From Buteo buteo (lineage: Eukaryota > Chordata > Aves > Accipitriformes > Accipitridae), in assembly GCF_964188355.1 (NCBI RefSeq), contig NC_134175.1, positions 54,489,171 to 54,553,170 of the forward strand: 64,000 nt of DNA. The letters are read 5' to 3'. This document shows, piece by piece, positions 46,619 to 59,448 of this stretch (its first letter is position 1; each line of letters opens with the position of its first letter). The notes under the pieces were generated by a model. That model did no database searches and was not told where the DNA came from. It worked only from the letters and a program-made list of their open reading frames with translations. The translations under genes and the position numbers were made by a program.

Positions 46619-47999
46619 TTGCATTTTCAACCTTCAATTCAGCTGCTTGTTTAAAGTCATTAATAGAAAACTGGAATATTGGTATTTCTGAATGATTTTG
46701 AATTGAAGAAATTATATTCTTTTCCAAGACACATACATACTTTTGCTTTCAAACTAAGTCAACGCTTAATTATGTTTAGTTAATTACTCTAACCAGAGCA
46801 GATGGCTGACTCCAAAAGAGATAATCCCCGAAACAGTCATTAGTCAGGATCAGCAATAATTACACTGTAGACCTAATGCGTTCTGTGACTAAAAAAGTCC
46901 ATAGCCGTTAACAGCAGATCCATATTCTTTTTAACCTCAAGTATAAATTAGACATTTGTTCCATTTTAGTGTATTTTGCCAATCAATAATTATGAACTTT
47001 CGTGATTGCTTTTTAAACTTTCTTATTTGCAAAAGAGAAATTAAGTAAAACCAGAAAAAAACCACAAACCTGACATTTTTTATTTTCCAGATGTAGTGAT
47101 TTGTGTCAGTTTCTCTCAACGCATTGCCCGAAACTCCAGTTATTTTCCCAGAATTTTCCACAGTGAATAGTAATCATGAATGCAACTGAACCCAATGAAA
47201 ACAGAAAGCAATCTCTCAAAAAGGAACAAAGAAGGGAAGTATGTGCAGCTTTACACAAGGAAAATGTTCTCTTTTCTGAAAAAACCCCAAGGAAAGAAAT
47301 TACTTATGTTTAATACAAACAAGAACACTAAGGAAACAACAATCAAATCATTTTCACATTTAACAAGGTGAAATTTCTTTAAACTAAATCATCTATCAAT
47401 TCCATGCTCCAAACCTTTGCTGAAATGTATGCTAACATAGAAAAAAATATATTCTTACTCTTAAACAGGTATTAACAAATAACTCCCTTCAGGGGATATT
47501 ATCATGGATATAATAGCATCCTGTCAGTGTTAGCTGGGATGCCTGAATCCTATAAAGTGGGTCTTGAAAAAAATCTAAACAGCAGACTTACTCACCTCCA
47601 ACTTCCAGTTTAACCTCTACACTCCCATGTATTGCTTCCTTATTTCAATGTTACCTCTAACACAGCAAAAAAGTTGAAAGTGCAGGGGTAAAAATATACT
47701 TCCGTCTTCTTCAATGACCAAGTGAAGTTTGTAACAACTATTTGACAGCCAAGTGGAGGAGAGTCCCACAACAGCAAGGTATTTAATCGTATTGTATCAT
47801 AAAATTGCCAGTCCCTGACTATTTCTTGAGTCAATATGAGTGCTCTAATGCTGAAGATCTTACAGCTGCCTAAGAGAAGCACGTCAGAGTCTCTCAGAAC
47901 AGACAGTCCAGCACAGCAGAGTTCATCACAAATCTGAAATGCAGTTTCATTTTATGAAGTAAAATTTAACATCTAACTCTTCTCCTTCAAAGTGGGGCA

Positions 48000-48300
48000 G
48001 AGCCCAGAAAGGTCAGCGGACAGAAGGTAAACGCAGAGCATGGGTGCTGGCTGGGGGGGTGACCCAGCAGGCCAAGCAGCACCCATGGGTTCTGCACCGT
48101 GATATCACGAAGGCCGCAGAACCAAGAAGGAGTGGGTGTAAAAGCAGGGGTGTGCCAAAAAATAAACAAAACAAACAAGTACCCTGACCAAAACCTCACG
48201 GAGAAGGAAGCGCAGCACCCACAGGAATGGCCGCAGTTCATTACAGACAAGCTATGGACACAGGAGGCTCCCTGTGATGCTCCCTGCTCTGGTGACAAGG
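48000..48300. other. Unclassified GC-richer block
   Basis: About 300 bp of higher GC than its flanks, with words such as GCTGGCTGGGGGGGTGACCC and GCAGCACCCATGGGTTCTGC. It is open for about 100 codons on the minus strand. No repeat family, duplication or protein similarity is recognised. Confidence 0.35.
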
Positions 48301-48540
48301 TCTGGTCATTGACCTTCCAATATGCAGTCTACTACTGCTACAATGTTTTAGACATCTGAGATTTTTTAACTCAAAGTGGCAATATAATCAATGAGATTCA
48401 CTTTACATGTCTCAAATGCTGTACAAACCTTAAAGGCCAGGTTAAGTGCTAAATATTGCAAGTTTTGCAGAACTTCACTGTAATTATGCCACTTCCAATA
48501 ATTTAAGCCCTTTACATAAAACTCTAGGGGGAAAAAGCTA

Positions 48541-48604
48541 CCACAATAAAACCTTTCTTAGTACATTAACCACCACAATAAAACTTTTTTTAGTAAATCA
48601 ACAG
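48541..48604. repeat. 32-bp tandem duplication
   Basis: Two adjacent diverged copies beginning ccacaataaaac and containing cttwgtam-type words, period about 32 bp, starting at 48541 and 48573. Confidence 0.75.
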
Positions 48605-49589
48605 CAAGATTGGCTTGTGTTTCATAGGTACTATACCAACTACAAAGTCACTTCTTTCTAAAAATAACCGTAATATATTACTGTCAGTTACACTATGCAA
48701 GGCACACAGGGTACATTCCTGCATTATGCTCTGAACCTTTTACAGCCCTTCTCTTTCTAATCCCAGGCCAGATTCAATCAGTGGTATAAAAACTCACTGT
48801 TTATGGCATCACAATCCATAGCAGTGAAAATATTCATAAAATCACAAATATATCACTTCACAATTGTACAAATGTTTAACAGTCTTTACCCACATAAAGT
48901 GGCTTACTAAAAGCCAGGTAAAAGCAGATCCAAGTCTTAAGTTTGGCACAACTGAGTCAGGACTGGCCTAGCAAAAATGGAAACAGTGAAGGGAATCAGT
49001 TGCCATTCTACTATTTGGTAACATGCAATGGCCATTTTAGATAGACTCAGGACAAAACAGGACATTTTAAAACAAAAATGCATCTGTTTTGACTCCATCT
49101 GACAAGATAAACCCACCATTAAATGATACATGCAAATTAAGTTGCAACTCAAAATCTTATTTTCTCCTATTTTACAAGTAATTGTGGTAGTTTTAGTTAG
49201 AAATAAACCTCACTTCAAATACTTCCGCATTCACACATTTCATTACCTTCATGATTATGGTAAAGAAAGAATACTTATGAGTGACAGAGGGCATTGTAAT
49301 TCAGTTGCTTTACATTCCATGGAGGGAGAAGTAGCACACAGGCCAGGTTAAATTACAATCCTCCATGATCCTCGCTTCTGGATAAACCTCAGAATACATT
49401 CCTGAAAGCTGCATAATGCTGGGCGAGAAATAAAATCTATCCAATTTGTACCACAAAAATTGAATGGCCATACCAGGTACCCATCATGCAACACAGCACT
49501 GCAGGGAGTCACTTAATGTTCAAGTGACCCAAGTCTACTTAAAACAAATATTTCAAACCCAGCCAGAATATCAACACTAAGAGTCTGGT

Positions 49590-49618
49590 TTAAATAAATA
49601 AATATAAATAAATAAATG
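49590..49618. repeat. (AAAT)n microsatellite
   Basis: Seven or so AAAT units with one interruption. Confidence 0.85.
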
Positions 49619-52600
49619 CAAATCTATCTGTATTATTTGTATTCCATATGAGGTTATCAACTTTATACATGTATGTTTCGCAGTCACCACTTTTATTTTG
49701 AATAAGCACCCTTTCACCTTCTGTTATCTTCACTTCTACATTGAGTTAGGATGGGAAAAGCTGATACCATCACCCTCAAAACAAAAAAATAGATTAGTGG
49801 AGATAGCTTCTTACACAGATGTAAACACTTTTAATCAGGAATGCTCACCCTACAAAAGCAGCCTACTAGTACAATTAATCTGCACGAGCCACTCCTGACA
49901 CCACAACAAATTTCCATGAGGTGACAAGAAAAGGACCCCATCATATAATTTACTTTTGCCAATGGAAAAGCTGTGCAGTTTGTCCAGCCCAAGAAGATGA
50001 GCTCTCATGCTTTAGATAGCACGATGACAATGGGACAGTCCAGTTCTGTGGAGATAACATTAAGACTCACAGAGACATAGTTCATGGAGTGGAGATGATG
50101 GCACCACACATCTGTATTCCAACACTGCTAAGCAGATTCTAAACATCAAATAAGTACCAGCACTACCCAAAACTGATGCAGAGACTGGACTCTGTGGTGA
50201 CTGCAGAGGCTGAAATAATAGTATCTGAAGAATATTCAAATGCGAGGATTCTCTGGCAACAGTTTGATAAGTGCCCAAAAGAGGCAATTCCGCTAGATGC
50301 TGTCAAACTGAAACAAATGCTTCATCATTTCAGAACTGACGTTTCACAAACCTTTCTGTTCCAAGAAAAAAAATTAATCACTGTAATATTTTATACTGAC
50401 TTGGGATGAATATCACTTTTTAAGGATCACATTTTTGTGCATGACAGTTCAGCTTAAATAGATTAAAAACGTGTTTCCAGTTTCTGTGTAAAAAGTCAAT
50501 TTTTCATTCCCCACATAACTATTTTTTTCATATCCTGATTATGAGACTTTGATACTTGGTTCATCTGCACTAGATACTAGTACTACTAAATCTTGTACAG
50601 AAGCAAGACTGACAGTATTTTATACTATTACTTAAGTTCATGAGGGTGCTGAGCAAACTCTATCTATAACTACCTCTATAACCTTTAAAAATCATAAAGT
50701 AGTATTCAATCTTTGCATACCAATACTCAATACAATATTTTTTAAATACATAACAAAAATTCTTTCTTAGGGTAGCTCTGAAATAGCTAACAGGAATCCA
50801 CATTAGAAATCCTATGCCAATAGTAGTCTGAAAATCAGTAAGTGCTAAAGGACCACAGAACATAAATCACAAGTGAGCAGTTTCAGTAGCAGGCTTTTTA
50901 CAGAAATTACTATTTAGCTCTATCAAACAAAAACTCTGTGTCTAAGGATAGTTGCAAAAATAATCAGAGTATTAGGATGAAGAAGTATAAAGATTATCGG
51001 CAGTATTTCAGATATTTGAAAGCCCATTTTTTACTCCTTTTTGTTGTATATATTCAAAATTAAGGTATTAAACATTCTATTTCCTCTAATTTTGAACTAC
51101 ACAATAGATTTGTGCCTGGCTTATCCAGTCATTTGATAATCAGGTAATTTTTAACACTGAGCTAAAGACAAATGCATTGCTTCCTTGTTGGCAATACTTT
51201 GTCGACATGCCTGTTTCATTGGAGCTTACAATCAAGAAAACTCTGAATTAGATTCATAAATATATGTATAAGTAGGCTTCCTATAGGCAATCTCAATAAA
51301 GTAACTCAGATGGGGGGCAGAGCGGGGGGATCCTTACAATGCATTCCTTGACATGGTAGCATAATTTATGTTTAAGGACTCAAAAGAATTACATTTTGCT
51401 CTAGAGTCTTACAAATCTAATTGTGTGCTAGGGCTCCCAGTGCTATGAAGCTCAGGCTCCCAGTTTCCAAACATGACTAGTCAGTAGTATGTCATCAGGC
51501 CACTACCTAGTCTAGCATTCTGTGACAGAGTAAGCACTATCACCTACTTTTGTTATCTGTAATCCTGTTCTCCTACTCACCTCTCTAAGCTAAACTGGAC
51601 TTTTCCAGGTTCTGTTCCTGAGAATCACTTGGTTATCTTCCCTGCTCACACCTAAAACTTGAAGTTATATCTCAAACAAGTATTCCTGCATATAATTACC
51701 CAGGGATACATTCCATATTACTTTGCTTACCAGTTTTTATGCACCCAAATTTTTCACTTGCTAAAGTCTGTCGAGCTAATCTTTTCATTCAACTATGCAC
51801 TACTTATGCACAAAATACCTACCTATTTTACAGAGGTGAAGAAATGCATTTAGAACTCAGAAAAACGTGAATGCACATTTGTATTATTACCCTTTTCCTC
51901 AGCTACCAAGAAGGGACAACAGTGTCATTTTAGAAATTACAGTACCTGAACGACCAGTGAAGTGCAGCAACACAGTCTCTTTCGACACACTTCTCGAGCA
52001 GGTCTTTAAAGCAGCAAAACTTGAGTACCGAAATAATACCACCAACAGAAAGAATTGCTTTGACTAGACTTTAACAGGAAGGAAGACGAAAGGAGTGTCT
52101 GAGCACCCCTGTGGCAGACAAATCCATTAAAATCAGGAGAGTGAAATAAAAACTGTTACTTTTTATTTATCTGTCTCAAATTCTCACCATCACTGCTTTA
52201 AAGACATCAGACATTCTAACAGTAAAAGACAGATATCCTATACTGGCAAGTCTAGGTGAGAAAGTTCCTGGGCCTCACATGACTAAACACTTGAGACTTC
52301 CTGTTAAGAACTGCATTAATTGGTCTTTTTGTACTCAACTGTGTAAACAGCTAACCAAACTCCTTTGTTACTGTTTTCCCTCCAACTTCAAGTATCCAAT
52401 AAAATCAAGGTCCAGTAAGAATAAAGAGAAGAACACTGCCTTGCGGTAAATGCCTTGTCTTGTTTCATTAACACCAGCAGAGGCTCCTGAAGTGTTAATT
52501 TTCCACAGGATACAGCAGACCAGCTGTGAAAAAACAGTTCAGTTGTTTGAATGGTGAAAGCACCAAAAACTTTTTCCTCAGCAAAGAGAGCCAGTTTAAC

Positions 52601-53644
52601 AGGGTTATTCATATACTAGATTAAGATGTGTACCTTTTACAGAACTAATGCTATTTTAATGTCACTGTGATCCAGCCAATTTTTGACACTATCTCCTTTT
52701 CTAATCTGCCTGAAATCTATGGATCATTCAGGTGCTAAAAAGCTCTACATATATGAAGAGCTGGATTTGGCTTTTCCAACTCCTCTCTGTAGACACACCA
52801 TCTAGAATCCTTCGGTGGTATAAGTGTCCATGGACTGAATTACAGGTGCTGTTAACAATGATCTGTGCATAAAGGACAGAAGCAACTGAAAACAGAAAAG
52901 GTTCCAGGAAGTTTACATAGAGTCATTTCACTGAAATGCCTGTGACACTAACGTGTCCTGAAACTGCCTTCATCTCCAATAATTACATATCTAAATAGAT
53001 GCCTAAAAAAAGCTTATCTTCCCTCTACAGCCTAATTTTTCCTCCAAGATAAATACTTTCCCCTCAGTGAAGAAAGCCTGAATATACTTGAGAACCAGGT
53101 AAGAAATGCTCTTTCCACCCAAGTCCCTATTCAGTAACTTAAATGAGAATCAGTATCATACTTTTAAGTGACCTAGTTATTCACGGGATAATTCTGACGA
53201 GTTTTTTCAAGACTGATGACACTGGAGTGTCCTGCCGTCAACATTTTTTTAGGTTGGTAAATACCACCATTGAGAATGGTAAGAGGGAAAGAGCATAATT
53301 AACTTCTATTACCATGTAACAGTAGCTCACGTACCAGAGTTTTAGGACAGCACTTTCTAATCTTTTTAATGTTCATATCTAGATATATGCCACTTGGTAA
53401 CATATCTACCTCCTAATTTTGTTCTCCTTATCCTTCTCTACAAAGAAGGAAGGAGAAAATAACAGTTTGAAAAATGAGAATGATACTTCAGTTGAGCCTA
53501 AAGAAGAATTGCTTACCCACAGTTGTATATTGTAAGTAACAGTGAAAGGAATACTAATTACAAAATAATCTCTTTTAAAGTGAAATTGAAAACTGGTGAA
53601 AGTCACATACATACTGTGGCTCCATAAACCATATTATAGCTTTC

Positions 53645-54130
53645 TGACCTTGCCTATGATGGTGCACCAAACAAGGCAGCTGACAGAGGCAGAGCAATTG
53701 TTGCAGCAGTTAACCAGGTTGCTTCTTCAGGGAATTTTGGGGGAAAATTTCCTCAGGAGTCACCTTCTAGGAACGTCTGGTGGCCTGCTGCCAACAGTGA
53801 TAGCTGGCATCAGGAGCCTTTTGCTTCTGTCAGCTGTTAACTGTCAGTGTTGACTAGCCGTTTTCTGGGTGGGGAGCACCTGTACCTGTTGCCTACAACT
53901 GAGGGAGTGCCAATGACCCATTCCGCCAACGCTGGAGACATGGCTACAGACAAGGCAGCTCATGGGGGAGCAAGCAAAGGGGCCCAGAAGCCCTGCTGAC
54001 GGCTGTGCGAGGACTGCAGTCATGTGCCGTAGGGCCTGAGCAATTGTCCCTAGTGCATCAGAGAGCTCAGCCCATGAAAATCTCTCCTGGAGCTCCTTGA
54101 CTCTCCATCGGTATGTTTGATTTATCAACA
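53645..54130. other. Unclassified GC-richer block, open on both strands
   Basis: A stretch of about 480 bp that is open for 85 codons on plus (53596-53853) and 95 codons on minus (53844-54131). The minus frame has a helix-like, Leu/Ala/Glu-rich start (YRWRVKELQERFSWAELSDA) that looks more protein-like than most random frames here, but I cannot assign a family. It could be a relic of a transposon gene or pseudogene, or chance. Confidence 0.3.
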
Positions 54131-57100
54131 TGAAGCAAACCTGAATAAGCCGTGATAGTTTCTTGCACTGTCCTATAAACAGTCAGGAAAGATTACTGGT
54201 AGCTATTTTGCATCTGACTTTTCAAGACAAACAGCTTGGAAAAAAAGGAAAAATAAAGGATTCCAACATTTTGTTCTGTTTTATTTCACCTGACAATATT
54301 CATGCAGCAAAACAGCAGCTGTCCAAGGACTGGGACATTAAAGCAACTGCTCTTCTTTCAGCGAAGCACTTTTAATTAAGCCTGATTATCTGCAGAATAA
54401 GCAATTTTTAAATAAACAGAGAATTGACTCACTGAAGTCTTTACACATAGTTCTAAATGTTATTGACATTTGACTGAAACCTTACGTGTTTTATTTTTAA
54501 ATGCAAGTAGAAACAAGTATTTAAGGCAGCTAGTTACCATACGTGATCTACTGAGCTGAACTAGTGTTCTCTTATTTTTTAATTCTTATTTTGGTCTCAA
54601 TGTGTGTGCATGGTATAAAACAGTCTATTAACTAACCGTCTACTATTATCTACACAAGAATTTTACACTAATGCCCAGTGAAAATATCCAGATTTTGCAC
54701 TGTTATGCTCAACTGAATGGAGTTCAAATAACAGATAACTTATGTGCACCTTCAAGAAAGTAAGCTTAGCTTTCTTATCATGAGTTCTGAAAGCCTGTTG
54801 TCAAACGATTACAGTGGTATTTTACATTTGTACTTCATAAAAATTCCAGTCCTCATAACTGTAATTAGTATTGTATAAAATGTTTTCCATTGCCAGCTCT
54901 ACAACTGAAAAAAATGGTACCAAGAAAAAAACTTCACCTTTTAGACTAACACTCCAAAAGAGGAGGGTGGTGCCAGGGGATGGTCTCTGTCTCTTCTAAT
55001 ATGTTTAGAAGTCCTAGAATTATAAGAAAATTCCAGTTCAGCTATATTTAAGTAAATTCTCCTAACAACTGCATATTAGCACCAAATCAACACAATAAAA
55101 GACAGAAAAGCAATCTATGCAGACTGTTTTCTAAATCAACTTAATAGTTACACTCTGAAATCAACTGTTTATGTATGTAGCTCTCAACATGAACTTTCTT
55201 TAGTATTATGTAATGGCATGTATTATTAAAGAGTCAACAAACAGGATGAAGTAGTGTTGCTTAGCAGCCAGGTATTCTTGACCATTGTATGATCCGTCTA
55301 CAATTTTCTAATCCATTTCTGTATTTGAGCATTGTATTTTCTGAAAACAGCAGGTCTCAAATAAAACATTACATTAATTGAATAGATATTCAGTGTTCAA
55401 AATATGTTAAAACTCAACGCATATTAAGGAAAATCTCTAAAACATACAACCATCTTTCTGTAAAGTATGTATTTATTTTAAATAAATTCTGCTTAATAGC
55501 TCAAGAAATCTTTTCTTTTCAATCTCAGAATCTGTTTCTTAATCTGCTACCAATAAACATATATAGCAGTGCATTTGCACAAGATAGTAACTTCAAGCAT
55601 TTTTAACTCTATTAGAACTGTCTCGGAGCAGACGAAGAACTAAACAGGAAATACAATACAAAAGAGAAATACACACTGTGGCCAAGAAGCTCGAAACTGG
55701 GACAGCTAAAGTCAATGCCTTTTTTTTTGTGCTCTTCCAAAACCTGACTTGCAATCTGTCAGAAGCAGAGTTACTGCTTTTCTACTAACTTTTTGTCATT
55801 CAGAAACTTAGTTCCAGTTTAGTCATTGTATTGTACACCTCTTCCCATGGTTCAAAAGCCAGACTTCACCTCCTCAAGCTCAAAATCTAGGCTTAGCTCC
55901 AATTACAGACATCAACAGAGCTTGAGAAAATTTAGAGAGGAAGTGCCCAGCTGAACCTTTGACAGCAAAAGCTGCCACAGGTTTGTCTGGAAACTGTTAG
56001 AATTCAAAAGTGTTAAAATTCATGCTTGTGCCAAACATGCTGGTTAGCATTTCCATAACTGAATCTTGCCTATCTTTGCCAAAGAACAATAGAAGGCACT
56101 AAAATAAAGGCTAACTTTGTGAAACCTAATGTATCTGCTCTAACATTCATATACAAAAACTCTCCAAAAAACTCACTACAAACAACTTATTTTGCCCACC
56201 TGATATTATTTTGCTTCATGTGGGGAAAAAGCGCATTAAAAAAATGAGTGGCAGAGAAAATGTCAATCCACACAGTTAAACTTTAAAAACATAAGCTACA
56301 GGAAGGATAATTTTGGAAAGAAATAACTACAAACCCAGGTATCTATTTGTGTGTATGAACGCCACATGAGTCAAAGTAACCAACTCAGAACTAGTTCATG
56401 GGCACTGCCCTGTAAATCTTTCAAAGAATAAAGATGCAGAGAAAAGGATTCCTTTACCCTGCAGTCCTAAACTTACAGACTACCATAATAACTCATGTAC
56501 TCCGAGTAAGAATGGGCAAGGATGTTAATCAAACTCCTTGATAATAAATGGTCTAGAGTCTGCATTAGCTCCCACTTCTTCAGATTTTCCATCCTAAGAA
56601 TTTAAGATACTATTTTACTGCTTGAAAAATTGCTGAAACTAAAACAACCTCCATACTCTGATGAGAAATGAGTTCTTAGATATTAAGTCCGAGTTCCAGA
56701 AAAGCATTCAGCAGAAACAAATCTTTTGAGTGTGTACCTGTTATCAGCCTCAGGCTTTGCACTAGGTCCCAATTTTGTTTTAGAATAGCACCAAACTTCA
56801 GTCTCATTATTCTAATATTAATATTGTTTTACATTTAAACAAAAAGAGAAAGAGCCAAACATCTAAATGGTATATTCAATTCTCCAATGCCAGCAAAGAC
56901 TAGTTTTAGCCCATACCACAGAGAAGAGGTCCATCAGCCTGTCACATCATTAAGTGAATTTTGGCACCTTGACTAAAAAACTTATCATTGAGGCATGCTA
57001 ATTCCTCAGTTCTGAACTCTCAAAGCACCTTGTGGTATCATCCAGCAGAAATGCAATGGTTCCCACTAACAGTCTGAGGCAGCAAGGCTGATACACGGAT

Positions 57101-57307
57101 AAATGGTTTCCACATTTTCATGTTTTTCCACTCACGTAGTTCTTTGGAAACCCAGAACCAACTGTAGAAGGAAGTATTCTGTGCTATACTACCCATTGAT
57201 TTAAGTCAGCTTCATCATTGGCATCCACCCTCATTTTCATAGGTTATTTGTTCATTGCTTCTTCCAGTTTTAAGGCATTATGATCTTTAAAAAAATTTGA
57301 GACATTT

Positions 57308-57332
57308 AAGCAAAATAAAACAAAACAAAACA
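57308..57332. repeat. (AAAAC)n microsatellite
   Basis: Short run of AAAAC/AAAAT units in otherwise AT-rich sequence. Confidence 0.8.
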
Positions 57333-57904
57333 AGAGTCCACTGAAGTTTACCTAAACATAGTAACCAGAAGGAATAATAATGGGGTTCTTAAGATACAAA
57401 GAAATAAAACCAAGCCTCAACAGAAGCCAGGGCAGCTATTACCATGTCAGAAGACTATCCTTGCTAACTCCATTCACAATATTATTCTTACAAACCAAGC
57501 AGATGCAAATCTGACATCTCAGTGTTATTTACACACTTGAAGTGGTTAGACATAAAAAACCTGACAGATTGCATTTTTATTTCCACATACTAGAGAGAAA
57601 GAAGATAATAAACTATCCATATTTCCATCTACAAAAACAAAAGTACATGTCAGAACATCTAGATTTCAGGCTTCTAACAAAGCAACATGCTACACATTAC
57701 ATCTTCCTACACTATTAAAGAATACTAGTTAAAATACAAGAGTCCATTTCAGCTGTATCAGGTGTTGTTTTCTTGGCAAAGCTTGGCAATCATTTAAAAA
57801 TTAAGAATGATACACAGTATTCCCATAAACCATTCTATCAGAACTTAAAAGCATTCTGCAAAGGCAAGCTGGTACATCTTGGCCATATTTGAGTAACAGA
57901 TAAA

Positions 57905-58220
57905 ACTGTAGCTCTTTTGCAGCGTCGGGGAGAAGGAAGCCTAAGCAGCCCCAACTCCTGCCATGCAGCATTCACTTCAAGAGGATGGCAACAAGAAGCG
58001 CACAGTGATGGCCTATGGCTGCACCCTGGATTAGGATCTGCCCTTCTCTGTGCAGCAAGAGCAGCTGTATCCCTCAACTGCGGTTGTCCCCCCACACTTC
58101 CCTCTCCCGGTGGGACACAGAACAGACATGAACTGAAGGGGAGCCCACAAACCAGTAGCTCCAGCAGCACCCATCAGGGCTGTCCCTCCTGTTTTACAGG
58201 AATCCAGTTCTGTCAAGTAA
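57905..58220. other. Unclassified GC-richer block
   Basis: About 315 bp with raised GC and open frames of about 100 codons on both strands, no conserved residues and no transposon ends. It could be a non-coding 5'UTR exon or an old repeat; the sequence alone does not decide. Confidence 0.3.
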
Positions 58221-59401
58221 GCTAAGCTGAAGCTTGAGCCAACAAGTTCAGCTGTGAGGCACCGAGCTTTGAGTTTAAGAGCCTCTACAGAGACAGAGTA
58301 TGCAAAAAGATATCACACAAAACATTTCTGAAACACCAGGATTGTAGGACATTGGAAAAAACTGACGGGGGTACAAGAAGCCAGCTAGACAGTGAGGGAG
58401 TGCAAGCCTGCTAGAAGACAATATGCATGTTTTGCTGGCACCCAAATTAGGACATTTCTTAGACATTGTCAATATCAAGCATTATTGTAACATATTTAGA
58501 ACATGAAATTTATATAAAATTCTATCTAGCAACAGGAGCAATTTGGTATTTTATTAAAAAAATTTAATGGAATCTTGTTTTGTAAGAGGGATTAGCCTAG
58601 AACAGTACTCCAGGTCACCGGTCTTTCAAATTAAATAGCCAGTGTTAAGGGGCTTTTAAGGGAGGCAGCACACCTAAGAAACCTAAGGCTATCCCATGAA
58701 ACCTTTATTTTGCAGTTAATGCTCTCAACATGAAGAGATCATAGTTTCATACAGAGTACTGACTGGCCCTCATTCCTCAGTAATCCTCAGAATACATGGG
58801 TATTTGGGGGGAAAAAAAACAGTGCTAATCAACAGTTTCCAAATACCAGGTCTTCACCACCACTTGAGAAGCCCTTTAACAAATTAATGTAGGTTGAATC
58901 CCTCTTCTTTTCTTCCCCATAGCATTTTTCCTGCCCTGTTCCCCTCAAAATAGACCTGTATCTACACATTCTAGCCACTCTATTGTCCATACCCGTTTCT
59001 CTGTATGTAACAACCCATGTGAAATATAAAGGGTCAAGCATCTCCAAAAACCTCTTTCTACCCCAAGCTGGAGGAACAGTCTCTGTTCCTCACCTACTTA
59101 CATTTCTCATAGTGTGAACAAACATAGATTTCTTATAGATGCTGTCTACTTTACAAGTTCTCTAATAATGGCTATTTAATTTGAAAATATTTAACTGAAT
59201 CATAATTTTTCTCCAGATTTCATTTTTGGTTCTAGTATCTGTGAATATAGTGGATACCTCCTGTTACTAAATGAAACTGCACCTGTATCATTTTATTTCC
59301 ATAGTAAGATACAATAACAGAAAAAGTGGACATTTTGAAGAGCAACAATGATTTTGGTTAGGAATTCACTACCAGTTTTTTTTCATTCTCTAACTAGCTA
59401 C

Positions 59402-59448
59402 CAAAAACAAAAAAACAAAAAAAAAAAAACAACAAACAAACAAACACA
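59402..59448. repeat. A-rich (CAAA)n tract
   Basis: A run of A interrupted by single C bases, ending in CAAA units. Confidence 0.85.
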
